NCBI GenBank assembly: GCA_905221605.1
Contig: CAJNDS010002096.1
Location: 186,001 to 250,000 of the forward strand
Reading direction: 5' to 3'
Length of the DNA: 64,000 nt
Origin: Symbiodinium natans
Lineage: Eukaryota > Sar > Dinophyceae > Suessiales > Symbiodiniaceae
Of the stretch, positions 21,031-32,648 are shown piece by piece (the first letter of the stretch is position 1; every line of letters begins with the position of its first letter). The notes under the pieces were generated by a model that was given only the letters and a program-made list of their open reading frames with translations, made no database searches and was not told where the DNA came from. A program made the position numbers and the translations under genes.

Positions 21031-22148
21031 GGAGTAGTAGCAAGAGTAGTACCAGGCATTCATTCATTGTTGTCCATACCTCACAAACTCATCCGACACC
21101 CCTGCATCCGAAGCCTCAGCAAGAGTACAGCAGTGCAGCATTTGCGATATCCCTCCTGCCTCAAAGGTGCATCTGAAAGCCCTCGTTACTGTCTCAACTT
21201 GTCAACAGTCGCATTGAAACCTGAACCACTCATCAAAGCAAAAAAACAACAACAAAGTATCTACATTCCGTGTCCAACATCTATTCTTGAGCATACAGCA
21301 TATGACATCGAGACCTTGACTCCCTCCCACCTTTTCTCACAGTAGCAGTTTCGGGGTGGGAGGTGCTGGCTACAGGACGATTCTAGAGACAAACGAATGT
21401 TTGGAGATAGAGAAACTCATAGTGTGAAGTCCCGCAATTCCTGACATGAAAGACACGTGCTATTTGCTCGCAGAATTCCCGTTTGTGGTGTTCCCCTATC
21501 TGGTGGTCCCGCATAGAAGCGCTGCCCTGAATAGGTTTGTCAATGGATGATGTACATTTATTCTACCTTGTAGTTGCATTTTCATGTGCGATAAGCCCTG
21601 CAAAAATATGTCTTTTGCTAACAAGAAAACACACTCGCTTCTGTGAATGACTTGACACAAGTTCTGATAAACATGATCCTATTTTTTCGAGTTCTTTACA
21701 AGAAAATGCACGTAACGACAAGCATTTCTCCAGACCCGCAAACCCCAAGACTGAAAGATGTTTGCAAACATTTGGTGAATCTTCGGAGCGTTTAACATCC
21801 ACAGGACCATCTCTATTTTCGCAGGATGCTTTGAGCTTGTTTGTGCTCTCCCTTGGAAGAAACCCAAATGTCATCAAACCCAAACTTTAGAAAGCACATA
21901 GTTACGAGAGCCTCCGGGAAAATTTGAACTTGAGTGTTTCAAGAAAGCTCCTTTCCATCGCTCACTGCCAGACCCATTTCTATCTAAAGAGGTGTATTTC
22001 AATGGAGGCTGCGGGAAGCGGTCGAAGTGTAAATCTGCATCACAAACCAGGCCCGTATAATCGGGCCCACGGATCGAGGGTTGAATATTGAGGATGCCCA
22101 GGGAAAGTTTCCGGAACATCTTCAGTCTTTCAATCTTCGATCCGGGCC
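21031..22148. other. AT-richer stretch without convincing genes
   Basis: Nothing here has the exon signature seen elsewhere. Minus-strand frames at 21563-21883 and 21874-22119 are open but have no splice context. Confidence 0.4.
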
Positions 22149-22181
22149 GGCCGATTAAGCCCTTGGAGTGCTTAATCGGCC
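22149..22181. other. perfect 12-bp inverted repeat
   Basis: GGCCGATTAAGC at 22149-22160 and GCTTAATCGGCC at 22170-22181 are exact reverse complements around a 9-base loop. It could be a transcript hairpin or the relic of a small inverted-repeat element. The region just upstream also has TATAATCGGGCCC. Confidence 0.75.
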
Positions 22182-22540
22182 TGGTCGGTCAAAGCAAGGA
22201 TGACTTGCAGCCTGACACCCTACCTTCGTCTGTACAGACTATGTACATAAGGACACATTGCTCTCCTCTATGTATATCAATATGTGGTTGCAAATATTTT
22301 CACCCCCTTCCCTGAATTGTTCAAGACAGAATAAATAGGTAGATCTTTGGGGGAGGTACCATATATAAATTATAAGTATATACCCGTCCAAAGCTGCCCA
22401 AGATATACAGAAATACGAAGAGGTGCAGACCACGGAGCTCCATCGACAGCTGCGAGACACGCGACAACAGCCTGGCCCTGGGTTAACGTAGTGCAGCGTC
22501 TGCAACGAGTTTGGAGCTGTACATGCAGGGGAGAGAACCG

Positions 22541-22753
22541 TCAAACGAGTTTTACTAAGGCTCTGGCAGCAGACAGCGGAAGCGCGGGCCGTTTGACTCT
22601 CAGCTCACCGGCAATGGTCATGGTCATCCCCATCAGCCCAGCCTTTGCATTGTGGATCTTGTCCAGTGCGAGGCGACAGCCAGGCCAAAAGGGTGCATTG
22701 GTAGGACCCGGTAGCATCCGGTAGGAGTCAGTGGCAAGAGAGTAGTAGGACAC
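22541..22753 (-). CDS. possible minus-strand exon
   Basis: The minus-strand frame reads MLPGPTNAPFWPGCRLALDK and LMGMTMTIAGEL. A GGTGAGCT donor-like sequence follows the codons for TIA (near 22600). It is one of the few places where the minus strand looks as good as the plus. Confidence 0.28.
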   Translation of the reverse strand: MSYYSLATDSYRMLPGPTNAPFWPGCRLALDKIHNAKAGLMGMTMTIAGELRVKRPALPLSAARALVKLV

Positions 22754-22976
22754 AGGAGGGGTCAGTGTCGAATGATGGTCACACGAATCTGCTAATCTTC
22801 ACGGGCCAGGCTGAACGCGTGTTTGGGCGATGCCAGTCGTGCCCCGCACGAGCAGGCTGCGGGCATGTAGAAGCTTTCAAGACTTGGTGCAGTCACTGCA
22901 GAAATCTTTGCAAAGCCCCTGCTTGGCTGCGCTTTAATCCCAAGCTCTTGCAACACAGCACGGCGGCCCATGACCC

Positions 22977-23159
22977 TTGACGTGTGAGTTGCCGAGGATG
23001 TTTGTAGTGTTGTGCTGGCTATGTGGCAATGTTATGCTTTTTGCATTGTCGGAGGGCTGCGAGTGTGAGACTGTTGCATCTTTGCGGCAGTTGATATACC
23101 ATTGTCAGACTGGTCTCGAGGCGGAAGCTATCACCAGGCTTCAGAGCCAGGCCTTTTGA
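22977..23159 (+). CDS. small open frame with hydrophobic N-terminus
   Basis: 60 codons, starting with a short polar piece and then MFVVLCWLCGNVMLFAL, which resembles a signal peptide. SLRQLIYHCQTGLEAEAITR follows. It could be a first exon of a secreted protein, or an exon whose apparent start is intronic. Confidence 0.33.
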   Translation: MTCELPRMFVVLCWLCGNVMLFALSEGCECETVASLRQLIYHCQTGLEAEAITRLQSQAF

Positions 23160-23323
23160 GGGAAAGTTGCCTGAGAGTGCCAGTTCCATGATGTGCATCT
23201 CTTTCCTCTGCTTTCCTCTGCTTTCCTCTGTCTTCTTTGCTTTTTCCCAGGAATCCAGTATGGGAACATGTGCTTTTACATATATGTATATATATAGGTG
23301 TGTCGTTATATTATACGGTCGAG

Positions 23324-24085
23324 TTTCAGGTCAAAGAGCTTTCTGGCAAACTGGCAGACGCTCGTCATCAGGAGCCGGCTTACCACGATCACAACCCATT
23401 GTGCTGGATTTGGGTGTCGTGCAGTTGCTGTGGCCACCTGCCTGCTCCCAGGAGCAGCAGTGGGCCTGCATTGCCAAGCGGCAGCGCGCGTACCTGCAGC
23501 ACAGTCTGATGCCGAAGAGGGTACGTTCGGGGTCTGTCGGTCGTATTGGCCTTGGACATTTCTTTTTCGATGCACTGATTACCAACCGGAGCGCAAGCCC
23601 GAGGTGAAAGACTTTCGCAGGAAGGCATGCAGATCTTGAGGCCGCGACGCTGAGGGCTATAGTGGTTTGGCGGGTCGTCTTGCTGAGTGCCCATAAAAGG
23701 GGACAGCTGTTGGCCCGCGCAGGAGGCATCCTGCAGGTCTTCGCCTCGAGCTCTTTTGCAAACTCGAACTTCAGAAGAGCAAAGGAAAAGCGGCCAAAGA
23801 AAGGGACGCCGGGGAACGCCGGCGCATTGGGCACGTTGGGGGCACGTTGGGCACACGGCCAAGGTGAGGTGTTCCTCGCACCCCCACCCGTCTTCCTGGA
23901 TGATGAGGATATCAGGGATGAACCTGTGCCGGTTTCCTACAAAGCCACAGCCAGGTGTTTCCTTCTGCCATGATCTCCTTTGTCTCCTTTGGTTGTTCAG
24001 GTGGGATGTTGGAACCGGCAGGACCAGCAGCGGCAGCCTCAGGACCATCTTGGTGCTAGAAGTTATTAGCCTCTTTTTTCCGTGA
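23324..24085 (+). CDS. three exon candidates, unknown protein
   Basis: 23324 to about 23506 follows GTCGAG and reads FQVKELSGKLADARHQEPAY, then a Cys-rich stretch. 23737-23954 follows CTGCAG and reads FANSNFRRAKEKRPKKGTPG and then FLDDEDIRDEPVPVSYKATA, ending in AG before GTGTTT. 24001-24085 follows GTTCAG and joins in phase to read WDVGTGRTSSGSLRTILVLE, with stop TGA. The second-to-third junction is a classic AG^G join. Confidence 0.48.
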
Positions 24086-24309
24086 TTCGTTTTGACGTCC
24101 TATGTCTAGAGAGGCGTCTTTTTGCAGCAGAGTAAAATGAAGAAGGTGGCGGAGATGTACATTGCAATCCCTACGTCATCGATTCTTGGCCTTTTGAGCC
24201 AAATGTCCTCGCAGCACGTGCGCGGAATCCCCAGCTCCTGCCTAGCAGTTGCCTAGCTCATGCACAGGACTGGCATGTGAGGCATGTGAGGCTCACTCCA
24301 GTTGAGGTC

Positions 24310-24439
24310 AGTGCAGCCGAATCTCAACCAGTGGGACGAGGGCGATGAGGACTACGATGATGTAGATGAGGATCTAGACGAGGCTCGGACCCGCGTTTCA
24401 AGGGCACACTCGTCAGATCTCGTCAGCGTGCTAGGATGA
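24310..24439 (+). CDS. acidic terminal exon
   Basis: The open frame reads NLNQWDEGDEDYDDVDEDLD and then a basic Ser-rich end, with stop TGA at 24437-24439. The acceptor is probably AG at 24308-24309 or 24319-24320. Asp/Glu-rich tails like this are common in nuclear and chaperone proteins, but nothing identifies this one. Confidence 0.45.
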
Positions 24440-24977
24440 TCCGCAATGGCAATGGGATGAGCGCATGGCTCCGGATGAGGTGGCTGAAACAGGGATAAGC
24501 ATGGGATAAACATTCTTCAACATGAGGGGGGTGGGGGGGGGGGGGGCTGTGAATGTTTGGGAACTGCTGGGGAGGAGACCTCGAGCTTGGAGCCGGAGCA
24601 TGCGATGAAGGTGCATCTAAGTATATCACGCTTTGGGAGCGGAAGCGAGGGTCCCATGGGTGCACAAGTATGCATGTACAGCATGTACATGATGCAGTGT
24701 GTGCGGCACTGGAAGCACATTCTATGACCGAGGGCTTGCGGCAAGTCTGAGACAACTTTTGATGTCCGGAGTCTGTTTTCTGAGCCGGATACAGAATTTT
24801 ACGGACGATCGAAACACCGCAAAAGATCAAGAACCGTCGAGAGTCCCAGGAACGACATTTTTCAAAGTAAAATGATGGTGTTCGCCTTCTCAGCTTTGCG
24901 CTCGCTCTCGCGGCATGGCGCCGAACAAGTTTTGACTTGAATGCAGCTGTTGCGAGTCGGCTTGCCATCTGCCTCAG

Positions 24978-25537
24978 GCGCTCAAGCGCTCAAGCGCTCA
25001 AGTGCTCAAGCAGACTCAAGCATCAAAGCCGAAGTCCCTTCTACGTGATCTTTCGACCCTCTCGTCTTCCTCACGGCTTGTGCGGTGAGTACGCCTTTCC
25101 TGGTTTAAGTTCGTGTCTGGTGGAACCATCGAAAAGAATTTGGTGCGCATACCGACTATCTGACTATCTGATGATAGCTCCCTGGACTCGGCGCAAGCAT
25201 TGCCCAATCGTCCAGTTTCCTGGAACGCGAACTGGAGCCCGTTTGCTCGGCAGAAGAATGGGCCTCAGAGTCTTTCAAGGAGACGCAACGGCATGCCGAC
25301 GGTCAGAGCTTTCAGCATATTCAGCTCCAAGACATGTCCCCGGGCCCGAATAGCCAGTTTGCGCGGTTTGAGAAATTCATGCGCTCTGGTCCGCTATGCA
25401 TTTCCGTGGGCCAGATAGACCACCACCATGGACTGAAAGACAGCGGGCGGGAGTACTCAGTGACTACCACCACAGACTTGCAGAGAGAGCGCCGACAGTT
25501 CTGCGTGGGATGGACGCGTTTAGGAAGCTGCTCATAG
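24978..25537 (+). CDS. two exons, unknown protein
   Basis: 24978-25084 runs from GCCTCAG to canonical donor GTGAGT and reads LKQTQASKPKSLLRDLSTLS. It opens with a short GCTCAAGC tandem repeat. The second exon (about 25180-25537) is open for about 118 codons to TAG and includes FLERELEPVCSAEEWASESF, RHADGQSFQHIQLQDMSPGP and GREYSVTTTTDLQRERRQFC. A neighbouring frame is also open through its first half, so the frame choice is by composition. Confidence 0.5.
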
Positions 25538-26098
25538 GGCTTCGTAGTTGGTAGTTCGCACGAATCTCAAGAGGCTCTGACCTGCTCTCGCCTAGACCGA
25601 AAGGCCCAGGGGGGAAAGATGTAACTTTCGAAGAGAGTGACGGAGCACTTATTGAGCCCTTGCGAACACAGGAGAATTGAATTCATGATACGAGGGCCCA
25701 CCTTTTTTAATCTTGTTCCCCGTGAACCCCCAATAATAAATGTATAGCGGAGGGGCAGGGCCGAAAGTGCGAGTTGTCCGTAGGTATGAGGATGCCAACA
25801 CGGGGTTTCTGCGTTCTGCGAGGAAGGCTCTGGTTAGTGCTTCGCTGCCCGCACCCCATGGCTGGGTTCCGTGCATTTTCTAAATCGCGCTCTCGCTCGG
25901 ACCCTGCTTTTCCGACTCAAGCCTGTTTGCTCGCTGCATATGCATATACCATCATATACCATATCACTTTTCATGTAGGTCTTGCGTGCGCTCGGTGGTG
26001 TAAGTCGTGAAGACTGAAACCCATGTGAGTGATGATGGGAAAGATGCTGCAGTGCACCAAAGTACTCCACGCACTAGACGGACATGAGTTAGATGTGA

Positions 26099-26257
26099 AG
26101 CACAGTCAGCGACGTGAAGAAACGAGCTTTCCAAAGGAGCAAAGCAGACCAGGGAGAGGACGACGAATGGGAAGTTGTTGATCCTGGAAAAGTTTTTCCT
26201 CAAGTGACCATCACTGACACCAGAAGAGTCGCCGCTGCGAGAGAGTACCACATGTAA
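26099..26257 (+). CDS. acidic terminal exon, unknown protein
   Basis: Open from 26099 to TAA 26255-26257 without needing an ATG. It reads SDVKKRAFQRSKADQGEDDE and then WEVVDPGKVFPQVTITDTRR. The sharp change from basic to acidic to beta-like sequence, and the absence of stops, make this a strong coding candidate. Confidence 0.52.
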   Translation, partial: STVSDVKKRAFQRSKADQGEDDEWEVVDPGKVFPQVTITDTRRVAAAREYHM

Positions 26258-27400
26258 AACGTACAGTGTGCGCAGCAGGGCTGCTCTTGAATCAAGCGGA
26301 ACAAGACGTTCCAAGCCCTCATTTTGCAAAGTTTTCTTTGGAGGGCGATCGCCTGAACGGTTGTTAGTGCAAAGTTTTGCTTTCACGCGTGAGCACAGGC
26401 TCCCGTTGGTCGAGGCAGGGGCTCGAGACTTGGGGAAGGGGGCAACGAGTGGCAGTGACACCCTGATCGCCGATCGAGCCTGTCGAGCCTATCAGGTGCA
26501 ACCTTGCCGCCACTGACGGTAACAAGCTCGGTAAGTTCTTTTGCCACCAAACAATGCCAATGCGGTATGAATCACATTGAACCAGTGTGAATGTTTTCCC
26601 TTGAGTCCAGATTGCTTGTGCCAGTGATGTTCGGACTGCTGGTTCAACGAGGTTCCGGTTGGAGGGGCATCTGCCAGAAGTCTGTGAGCACAAGAACTGC
26701 CGACATGCAAAGATGAACGCATGTACGTTGAAAGTTTCGGTTTCACGCAGGCACATGTCCTGTGCATGCTGGCCAAGACCCGCCAGTGATACACACCACA
26801 GGTCCTTTCTAGAGGCACTCGCAGCGGTAAGGAAGTGGATGTGCCAACTTTGTGGCCAATGACTTTCAGACAAGGTTGTTGAACTGCAGTTCCGTGATGT
26901 TCGAGGTCCTGTGGCCATGTACGGCTAACGCCTGGCTTGATCTGAGACCTCGTTGCTGAATACTTTCTTTCTCGTTTTCTGAGCCATTTGCAAAGTCGTG
27001 GTAAGGGTCTTCGGGAAGGTTCGTTGTGGCATTTGTGTTTAGAGCATGCCGGACTTTTCCACGGTGGGGATGGGTTGAGAGAGGCGCGCCGAGCAAGGGG
27101 TTTCAAGATCAGACTGGATCCCGGTCTCAGAGCCAACGGAATCGTTTCACTGTTACGTTAGCGCTGCGTTTCACGAGACCGACCATTCTTTTTCGGACTT
27201 GCTGTACAAAGAAGTATGTGAAGGTCTATACGACCAGCCATAGCGCAAGTTCGATCAAAACGTGTGCAGCAGACTCATTTTGCTCAGACTTCTAGACAAT
27301 GTCTGCAAATGGGCTTTGCCGGAAATATCCGGAAATGCATGCGATTTTGCTGCTGTAGATTGCAGCCGCAAGATATATCCAGAAGCCCCACTATGTGTGA

Positions 27401-27408
27401 CTTTGCTC

Positions 27409-27440
<32 letters not shown>

Positions 27441-27446
27441 GCTCGC
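27401..27446. repeat. CT microsatellite
   Basis: CTCTCTCTGTCTCTCTCTCT-type tract of about 45 bases. Its pyrimidine-rich strand is the + strand, as expected if it lies in an intron of a + gene. Confidence 0.9.
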
Positions 27447-27663
27447 TGTGTTTTACTGCATCTTCAGTCGTGTGCGCAAGAACTCGATAACTGCCCTTTT
27501 TGCATCTGCTCTTTCCGCGTGCGCTTCTGGTCAAAGCCACGCGGTGCGGTGACCAGCACACCCGAGTATCTCCAGCTTGACAGGCAGAAGACCTTCATGG
27601 ACATTCTGTGTCTTGTTCTTGTACTCACTTGTGCTCTCCTGTGTCTCCAACGTGGTTTTGTCA

Positions 27664-28165
27664 GGCGGTGGCGATGGCGCTTCTGCGCGCCTCCCAGCTG
27701 ACACAACATCGCGTACGTTGCCTATACTGGCCACGATGGGTCACCTGTGAGCATCTTGTCGTTGCCTTGAGGTGCGGATGCTGCACTGACCAGGGTGAGC
27801 CTGTCGAGGTGGACAGTTCTTTGCATCACCCACGGAGAGTACTGAGTGAGACATTCTTTCTGTGACATGTACTTTGCAAAGCCAAAGCTTGTCAGTGGAG
27901 CTGCAGCCTGGGCAACACATGCTGCGGTAGATCCGTTGAGGCTGTTGATTCGGCCATTGATCGCTTGAACGATAAGCCGAAGGTCGCTGTGCCAGATGAG
28001 GCACGTGCCAACATTCCCCTCATCCGTTCTGTCTTCCACATATCTCCAAAGCTTCGGTACATGAATCTCCGATGTAGTGCCATCTCTAAAGCTGAGAATG
28101 CCCTACGAATGAGCTACCTTGCCAGACCAAATTTGGAGAGCCTGCAGCTGGAGCCCTGGCCGTAG
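27664..28165 (+). CDS. multi-exon gene end, unknown protein
   Basis: 27664-27745 runs from TTTGTCAG to donor GTGAGC and reads DGASARLPADTTSRTLPILA. About 27795-27838 reads GEPVEVDSSLHHPRR. The large exon (about 27882-28165) is open with stop TAG and includes SVEAVDSAIDRLNDKPKVAV, DEARANIPLIRSVFHISPKL and ISKAENALRMSYLARPNLES. Composition strongly favours + coding here, against a longer but poorer minus-strand frame (27722-28039). Confidence 0.55.
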
Positions 28166-28391
28166 CCGTGATATCGAGGACAGAGCGCGTTCCAGTATAC
28201 TAGCTGATCACAGGCTAGCCCGCGAAACGACAGGGAGTTCGAGGCACTGAGTTGATCTACTTGACCACCTCGCATCTGGTAACAGGGCATGGCCACGTTT
28301 GGTGGCCTGTTGTGCTGTCCTGCGAAAGGTGGTAATCGAGAAGCTGCCTGGCGATCAGAGAATCGGCACTTCCCTTAGTCAAAGGAGCTGA

Positions 28392-28728
28392 GTGCGACTT
28401 GTTCCATCACGAAGTCATACGAAGTCTCTTCAGTGTTGGCAAGTCTTGGCAGAACTTGTCTCGAGATGCCCAGGCTTGGATATCAGCGTGGTGGGTGGCA
28501 AGGTTCTCAAGGCCGAATACGGCTGCTGCCTTGCCAAGTTGTTTGTAATGTTGTGTAGTTGTTGGTACCGGTTTGGTGCCTGTCCAAGCATGGCCGGAGC
28601 CAAAAGTGAGGAGGGGATCGGCATGATTCGGCATGTCATAGCGTGTCTGTCAGGTTTGGAAGGTGAAGGATGGCCTGGTGAACGAGTGGAACAAGACACA
28701 GCCATCTGACATGCAGGCCGCCACCTAG
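28392..28728 (+). CDS. gene end with clean terminal exon
   Basis: The terminal exon 28654-28728 follows CTGTCAG and reads VWKVKDGLVNEWNKTQPSDM, ending at TAG. An exon lies upstream around 28434-28560, but all three + frames are partly open there, so its reading is not fixed. Protein unknown. Confidence 0.52.
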
Positions 28729-28792
28729 ATTGCTTTGTTCTCACTTTTCCCAGACCTTCATGATTCACTTCTCTTCTACTCTGCGTGATGCA

Positions 28793-28860
28793 GGTGAAGG
28801 GTGGTGATGCAGTGGTCGCGGTGAATGGCAAGCGTGGTAGCCCGCTGCTTACTCGCATGA
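28793..28860 (+). CDS. PDZ-like exon fragment
   Basis: After GATGCAG the frame reads VKGGDAVVAVNGKRGSPLLT. PDZ domains carry a G-D-x-[IV]-xx-[VI]-N-G strand at this place, and many dinoflagellate PDZ copies continue with G.....M. Only this one strand-turn segment is visible, so the call is tentative. If right, it is part of a peptide-binding domain split by introns. Confidence 0.35.
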
Positions 28861-31332
28861 ACTTTTTAGACAGCGTGCCTTTCTGCGTCGAGTCCTTGTG
28901 CCCTGGACCTCAGACGCTCAGCCTTCGTTCTTGCGACGATTTCTTGTGCCCATCAACCAGCATGACTAGCTTCAGAGTTTACATTTTCATGACTTTTGCG
29001 CAGGTCCTGAATTTGGAGCGTCCACTCCATCAAGTTTTGCCTTGTAGCAAGCTGAGGTGCTGATCAGCTTCTGGAAGAAGTGTCCAAGGGACAGTCTGCC
29101 CGGCAGGGCTTGTGCAGCTCATAGCGTTGGCTCTGGAGACATACATTCTTTGCTCTTCAAACAATGGCAGGAAGGTGACGATACTGGTGTCGCGTGGAAT
29201 GTTCGCGTGAAGTGATGGCGAATGACAAAGCACTCAGTTGTCATGGTAGGCCGCAAAGGCGTGCCTGCCTGTGCGGATTCTTGCTTGATGATGCCACCCT
29301 GTTTCCATAGACCAGCCTTGGCGGTTCTATATGGAATACCGTCGAGTTTGGCCTCTGACTGGGTGCAAGCATCAGTCGTGTTGTTTGTGATTTAGCATCT
29401 GTTGCACTTTCTTATGTTAGCAAGATGCCTTTTCTCTGCTGACCGGTTTGAACCATAGTAACTATAGTCATGCTGTCGATGGAAGAACGACGTCACGTCG
29501 AGAGCATGCCTCTTTGCGAGAGCTTGGCCAATGCTAGACAGAAACAGTGTCCTGAGTGTGTAGCTGTGGAAAACAACAGGGCATTAACATGCTCACCCAA
29601 TATGCTATTTTCTGCATCCTCTCGCTTTCCTCGGATTCGGTTTCACCAAGGTCTGTAAGATACGATGAGGTGCTCTGAAGCCAAGGGCACAAGGGGAGAG
29701 CTGGTGACCTACTGATGTGTGCGAGAATCAACACGATTTCAGAGCATCTTGCTTGAACAAGCGATGGCTTCTTCAGACTTCAGTCATCGAACAGATCTGA
29801 GTTCTGCCGCCGTAAAAGTCTGTCTGCACAGTTCCAGTCTGTCTTGCTGTGGCATGTGTTGGTGTGTTGGGTTTGCTGTTTAACAGAGTTGGATGCGATG
29901 GGCAGCCGTCCTTCTCTTCAACGAAGTAGGGGGTGGTGGCTGGGGTTCTTGCAGACTTGGTTTTGAAGGATCGCTTCTGCCTACTGTAAGCACTTCGTAC
30001 TACCATCTAGTCTGCAGCTGCGGCAGCTGTTTGGCTTGAGACCTGATGGTACCATGCAATAGTTGCCATCAAGCGAGTCGAACCTTACGTCTGAGCCACT
30101 TCCAACCCTAACCCTGGCCTACCTTGCGTTTCTAATTGCTGACCATGCACGTGCCGATGATGTGAGGGGAATGGCGCTTCGAGATGTCCAAAGCCTGGGT
30201 CGTCTGCGGCACCTTTCTACGCAGCGGCGATGGTACACCCCACCATCGAGGCGTGATATCTTGATACTGGACCTACCTGACGACCTGACCACCTGACCAC
30301 ATGACCACTTGACCACTTGACCTTGTCTTTGGACATGAAGCTTGAGTGTCATGTGCTTCTCGTAAGAGTTGCAACTTGCAACTCCTGCAGTATCCTGCAG
30401 TCTAGCTTCTTGTCGATACATGCTGTCCTGTGGGCTGCAGGCGCTCATGGTCCAAACAGCACTACCGGATCAGAACTCCTCGTCCAATGACGGACAGGCG
30501 CACCGTGCACCATGCACATGTTTGGCTGTGGAATGCTTCTGCGGTTCAGGGAGATTCAGGGAGTCAGGGAATGTGGCGGCTCAGGGTTTAAGGCGTCCAG
30601 TCGTCGAGGGTTAAGGGGTCGAGGGGTTTCCAACACCTTCGCTGAGGGAGGGGGGGTGGACGTCTGACATATTCAGTTGTCAGCAGGCCATACAGCGTTC
30701 GGTTGCTCGAGCTGTGCCGCCGTCCGCTAGGCTTTTGCGATCGAAGTCTTTTCCTTCCAACTTGCGGACAAGTGGAAACCCCTCGCCTACCCGCCAGCGT
30801 AGTCTGGGAATTCGCTCTCTCGCCTAGGCCTCGTGAGCATTTCGTGGTCTTTCTGGGCGGAAATCGCGCTCTCGGCCTCGGTCCTGAGTGTTTTCCGTAG
30901 CTTGCAAAGTTAAGTGCACCGAAAATGTGGCAGGCGGAAGCCTGCGTTTTGTGCGTTAGGTGGGTTTGCAGACTACGGGGGTTTACAACTCGCGATTTTT
31001 GAAATCGCGCTACCGTTTGGGTGCCATGCGCATCCACGTCGCCATCCTCGTAACTGTCGGTGATTCTGGACGTGGGAAATGCCAAACTGTCGGTGCTTTG
31101 GATGTCGGGGTTCGCCAAATGCAGATTGTCCGCGCTTTGGTGCTTTTTTTGGGGACGTCCGGAGCTCTGGTGGCGCGATCACCCGCCTCGCGAAAAGACA
31201 TTCACGTTACCTGAAAGCTGCAGAGCCTTGGAATGGCATACTCCCTTGTTGTTCCGAGAGCTGCAGAGCCTCGGTCAAAGAAAGGAGTAAGTAGCTGATT
31301 TCTTCCTGCTTTTCTCTTGGTCCTCTCCTTGC
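28861..31332. other. weakly supported region, several short open frames
   Basis: Frames at 29470-29658, 30063-30296, 30703-30900 and 31079-31294 have partly protein-like composition but no convincing splice pair. A short tandem of CTGACCAC/TTGACCAC units occurs at about 30279-30322. No domain recognised. Confidence 0.3.
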
Positions 31333-32284
31333 TTGTTTTCTGCTAGGACATCCGAAGCCCTCAAGATCGACATTTGTGGTGCTAAAGTAGTGCGATGTAG
31401 TACGCGGAGGCCATCTGGAGCTCCAGCGGCATCAAATGCCTTTTTTCGATGGGTGAAACTCTTCATGTCCCTACGTGGTCTCTCACTGTTTGGGGTTTAC
31501 GCCGTCGCAATCCTGTTGTTGGCTGTGTGGACCCTTCCCGAAAGCGTTCCTCCGTGTCTTCCTGCGTGCTGCTAGCGTCTGTGCCCCTCCTCGTGAGTTT
31601 ATCTTTGTCACGAACAGAGACAGGTTGTTGCCTTCTTTTTTTTTTAACCGCTTGCAGGTTTGACCTTTCCAGAGTGCAGCCGCAGAAGGCTGCTGCACAA
31701 AGTTGTTTTGAGTACATCAACGCATGGTTTCATGAAGGCCGTTGCTCAGCATAGGCCTGTATTCCTGGAAGTAGACTTGCTTGGTAGATTGTCAGGAATG
31801 GTGGCGAGAAAGGCGTGTAGCTCCAGCAACCTTCTTCGGCTTCCCGGACATCACCAAGGAGACATTGCGTGAGGGCTGTCAAGATTGTGTCCCGTCCGCA
31901 ATGTCTCAGGCTGGCCTGAGAGGGGGATCCCTGTACACAGAGCAGATGGATGCCGTGAGAGGCTCATTCAAGTGAAGTCCCTGCCGGGAGTGTGGATGGG
32001 TGGATTTCGTCTTCAGAGGCTGGCTTTCTCAAGAAACATCTTTTGGTCTTCTAGGCTTCTACGGAGCTTGTAGGGTATGAAGTGAAGAGCCCAAGCAATC
32101 CTGAGCCCCTAAGTTCCCCAAATGCACTGAACGCCCCGAGGCACTTGACTCTCTGGAGGTGCTGAGGATGTCTTATCTTCACGTCCCTCTCCCTGCCGAT
32201 GAGCACCTCTTCTCTTTCTGCCAGCTGCCACGTGCGCTGACAATGCCCTCCCAATGGGCAGAGTGTGCTACTGGACACCCGTGA
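31333..32284 (+). CDS. series of four exon candidates, one with a membrane helix
   Basis: About 31347-31540 reads SEALKIDICGAKVVRCSTRR and later a hydrophobic helix LSLFGVYAVAILLLAVWTL. 31660-31754 follows TTGCAG and reads VQPQKAAAQSCFEYINAWFH, stop TAG. 31796-31975 follows TTGTCAG and includes EWWRERRVAPATFFGFPDIT and SLYTEQMDAVRGSFK, stop TGA. About 32116-32284 follows CCTAAG and includes PEALDSLEVLRMSYLHVPLP, stop TGA. Each ends in its own stop, so either the exons use donors just before those stops or more than one gene is present. The two last exons are the strongest. Confidence 0.5.
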
Positions 32285-32332
32285 CCGTAGTTGGTGGCAC
32301 CCGCCTTGCGCTTGTTCAATGAAATCGGTGTA

Positions 32333-32648
32333 GGAGCGCTGCTGTCTGCTGGACGAACTTGTATCTGTGGCTGCAGACGCCGTCTACATATGTTTTGACA
32401 TCAAGAGGTGGCGTGGGTTGCTCAACGGGTTGTGCTCTCCTAGGTCCTTGCAGGTCTTCTTCTCGGCTCCCCGCCCCGGGCGGGTTTATGCGGCTGCCCA
32501 GCCCCGTAGGCGCCCTTCTCCGTTGGCGTCCCCGCACGCGCTTCAGCGCTTGCAACTCTCCGCAGGCCCGCTCTCCGAAATGCGCAAATTCTTACAGACG
32601 CAGTTCTGTTTGGCGTGTTCAGAATGCTGGTGTAGACCGCGCCCATAA
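32333..32648 (+). CDS. two exon candidates, unknown protein
   Basis: 32333-32405 follows GTGTAG and reads LLDELVSVAADAVYICFDIK, ending in AG before GTGGCG. The second follows CTTGCAG at 32451. In one frame it reads VFFSAPRPGRVYAAAQPRRR and then LQRLQLSAGPLSEMRKFLQ; a different frame (to 32742) is also open and fits the phase of the first exon better. Confidence 0.43.

Noticed and set aside
20761-21067. Long frames on both strands in the trinucleotide block
   Set aside because: Homopolymer peptides only, caused by the repeat.
24186-24206. Possible relic of the dinoflagellate spliced leader (minus strand reads CATTTGGCTCAAAAG)
   Set aside because: It has indel differences from the known leader ending CATTTTGGCTCAAG, is only about 10 matching bases, and lies on the strand opposite the genes.
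6440-28520. WWVAR occurring both near 6460 and near 28490 as evidence of a shared domain
   Set aside because: Five residues built from TGGTGGGTGGC are easily coincidental, and the surrounding sequence does not align.
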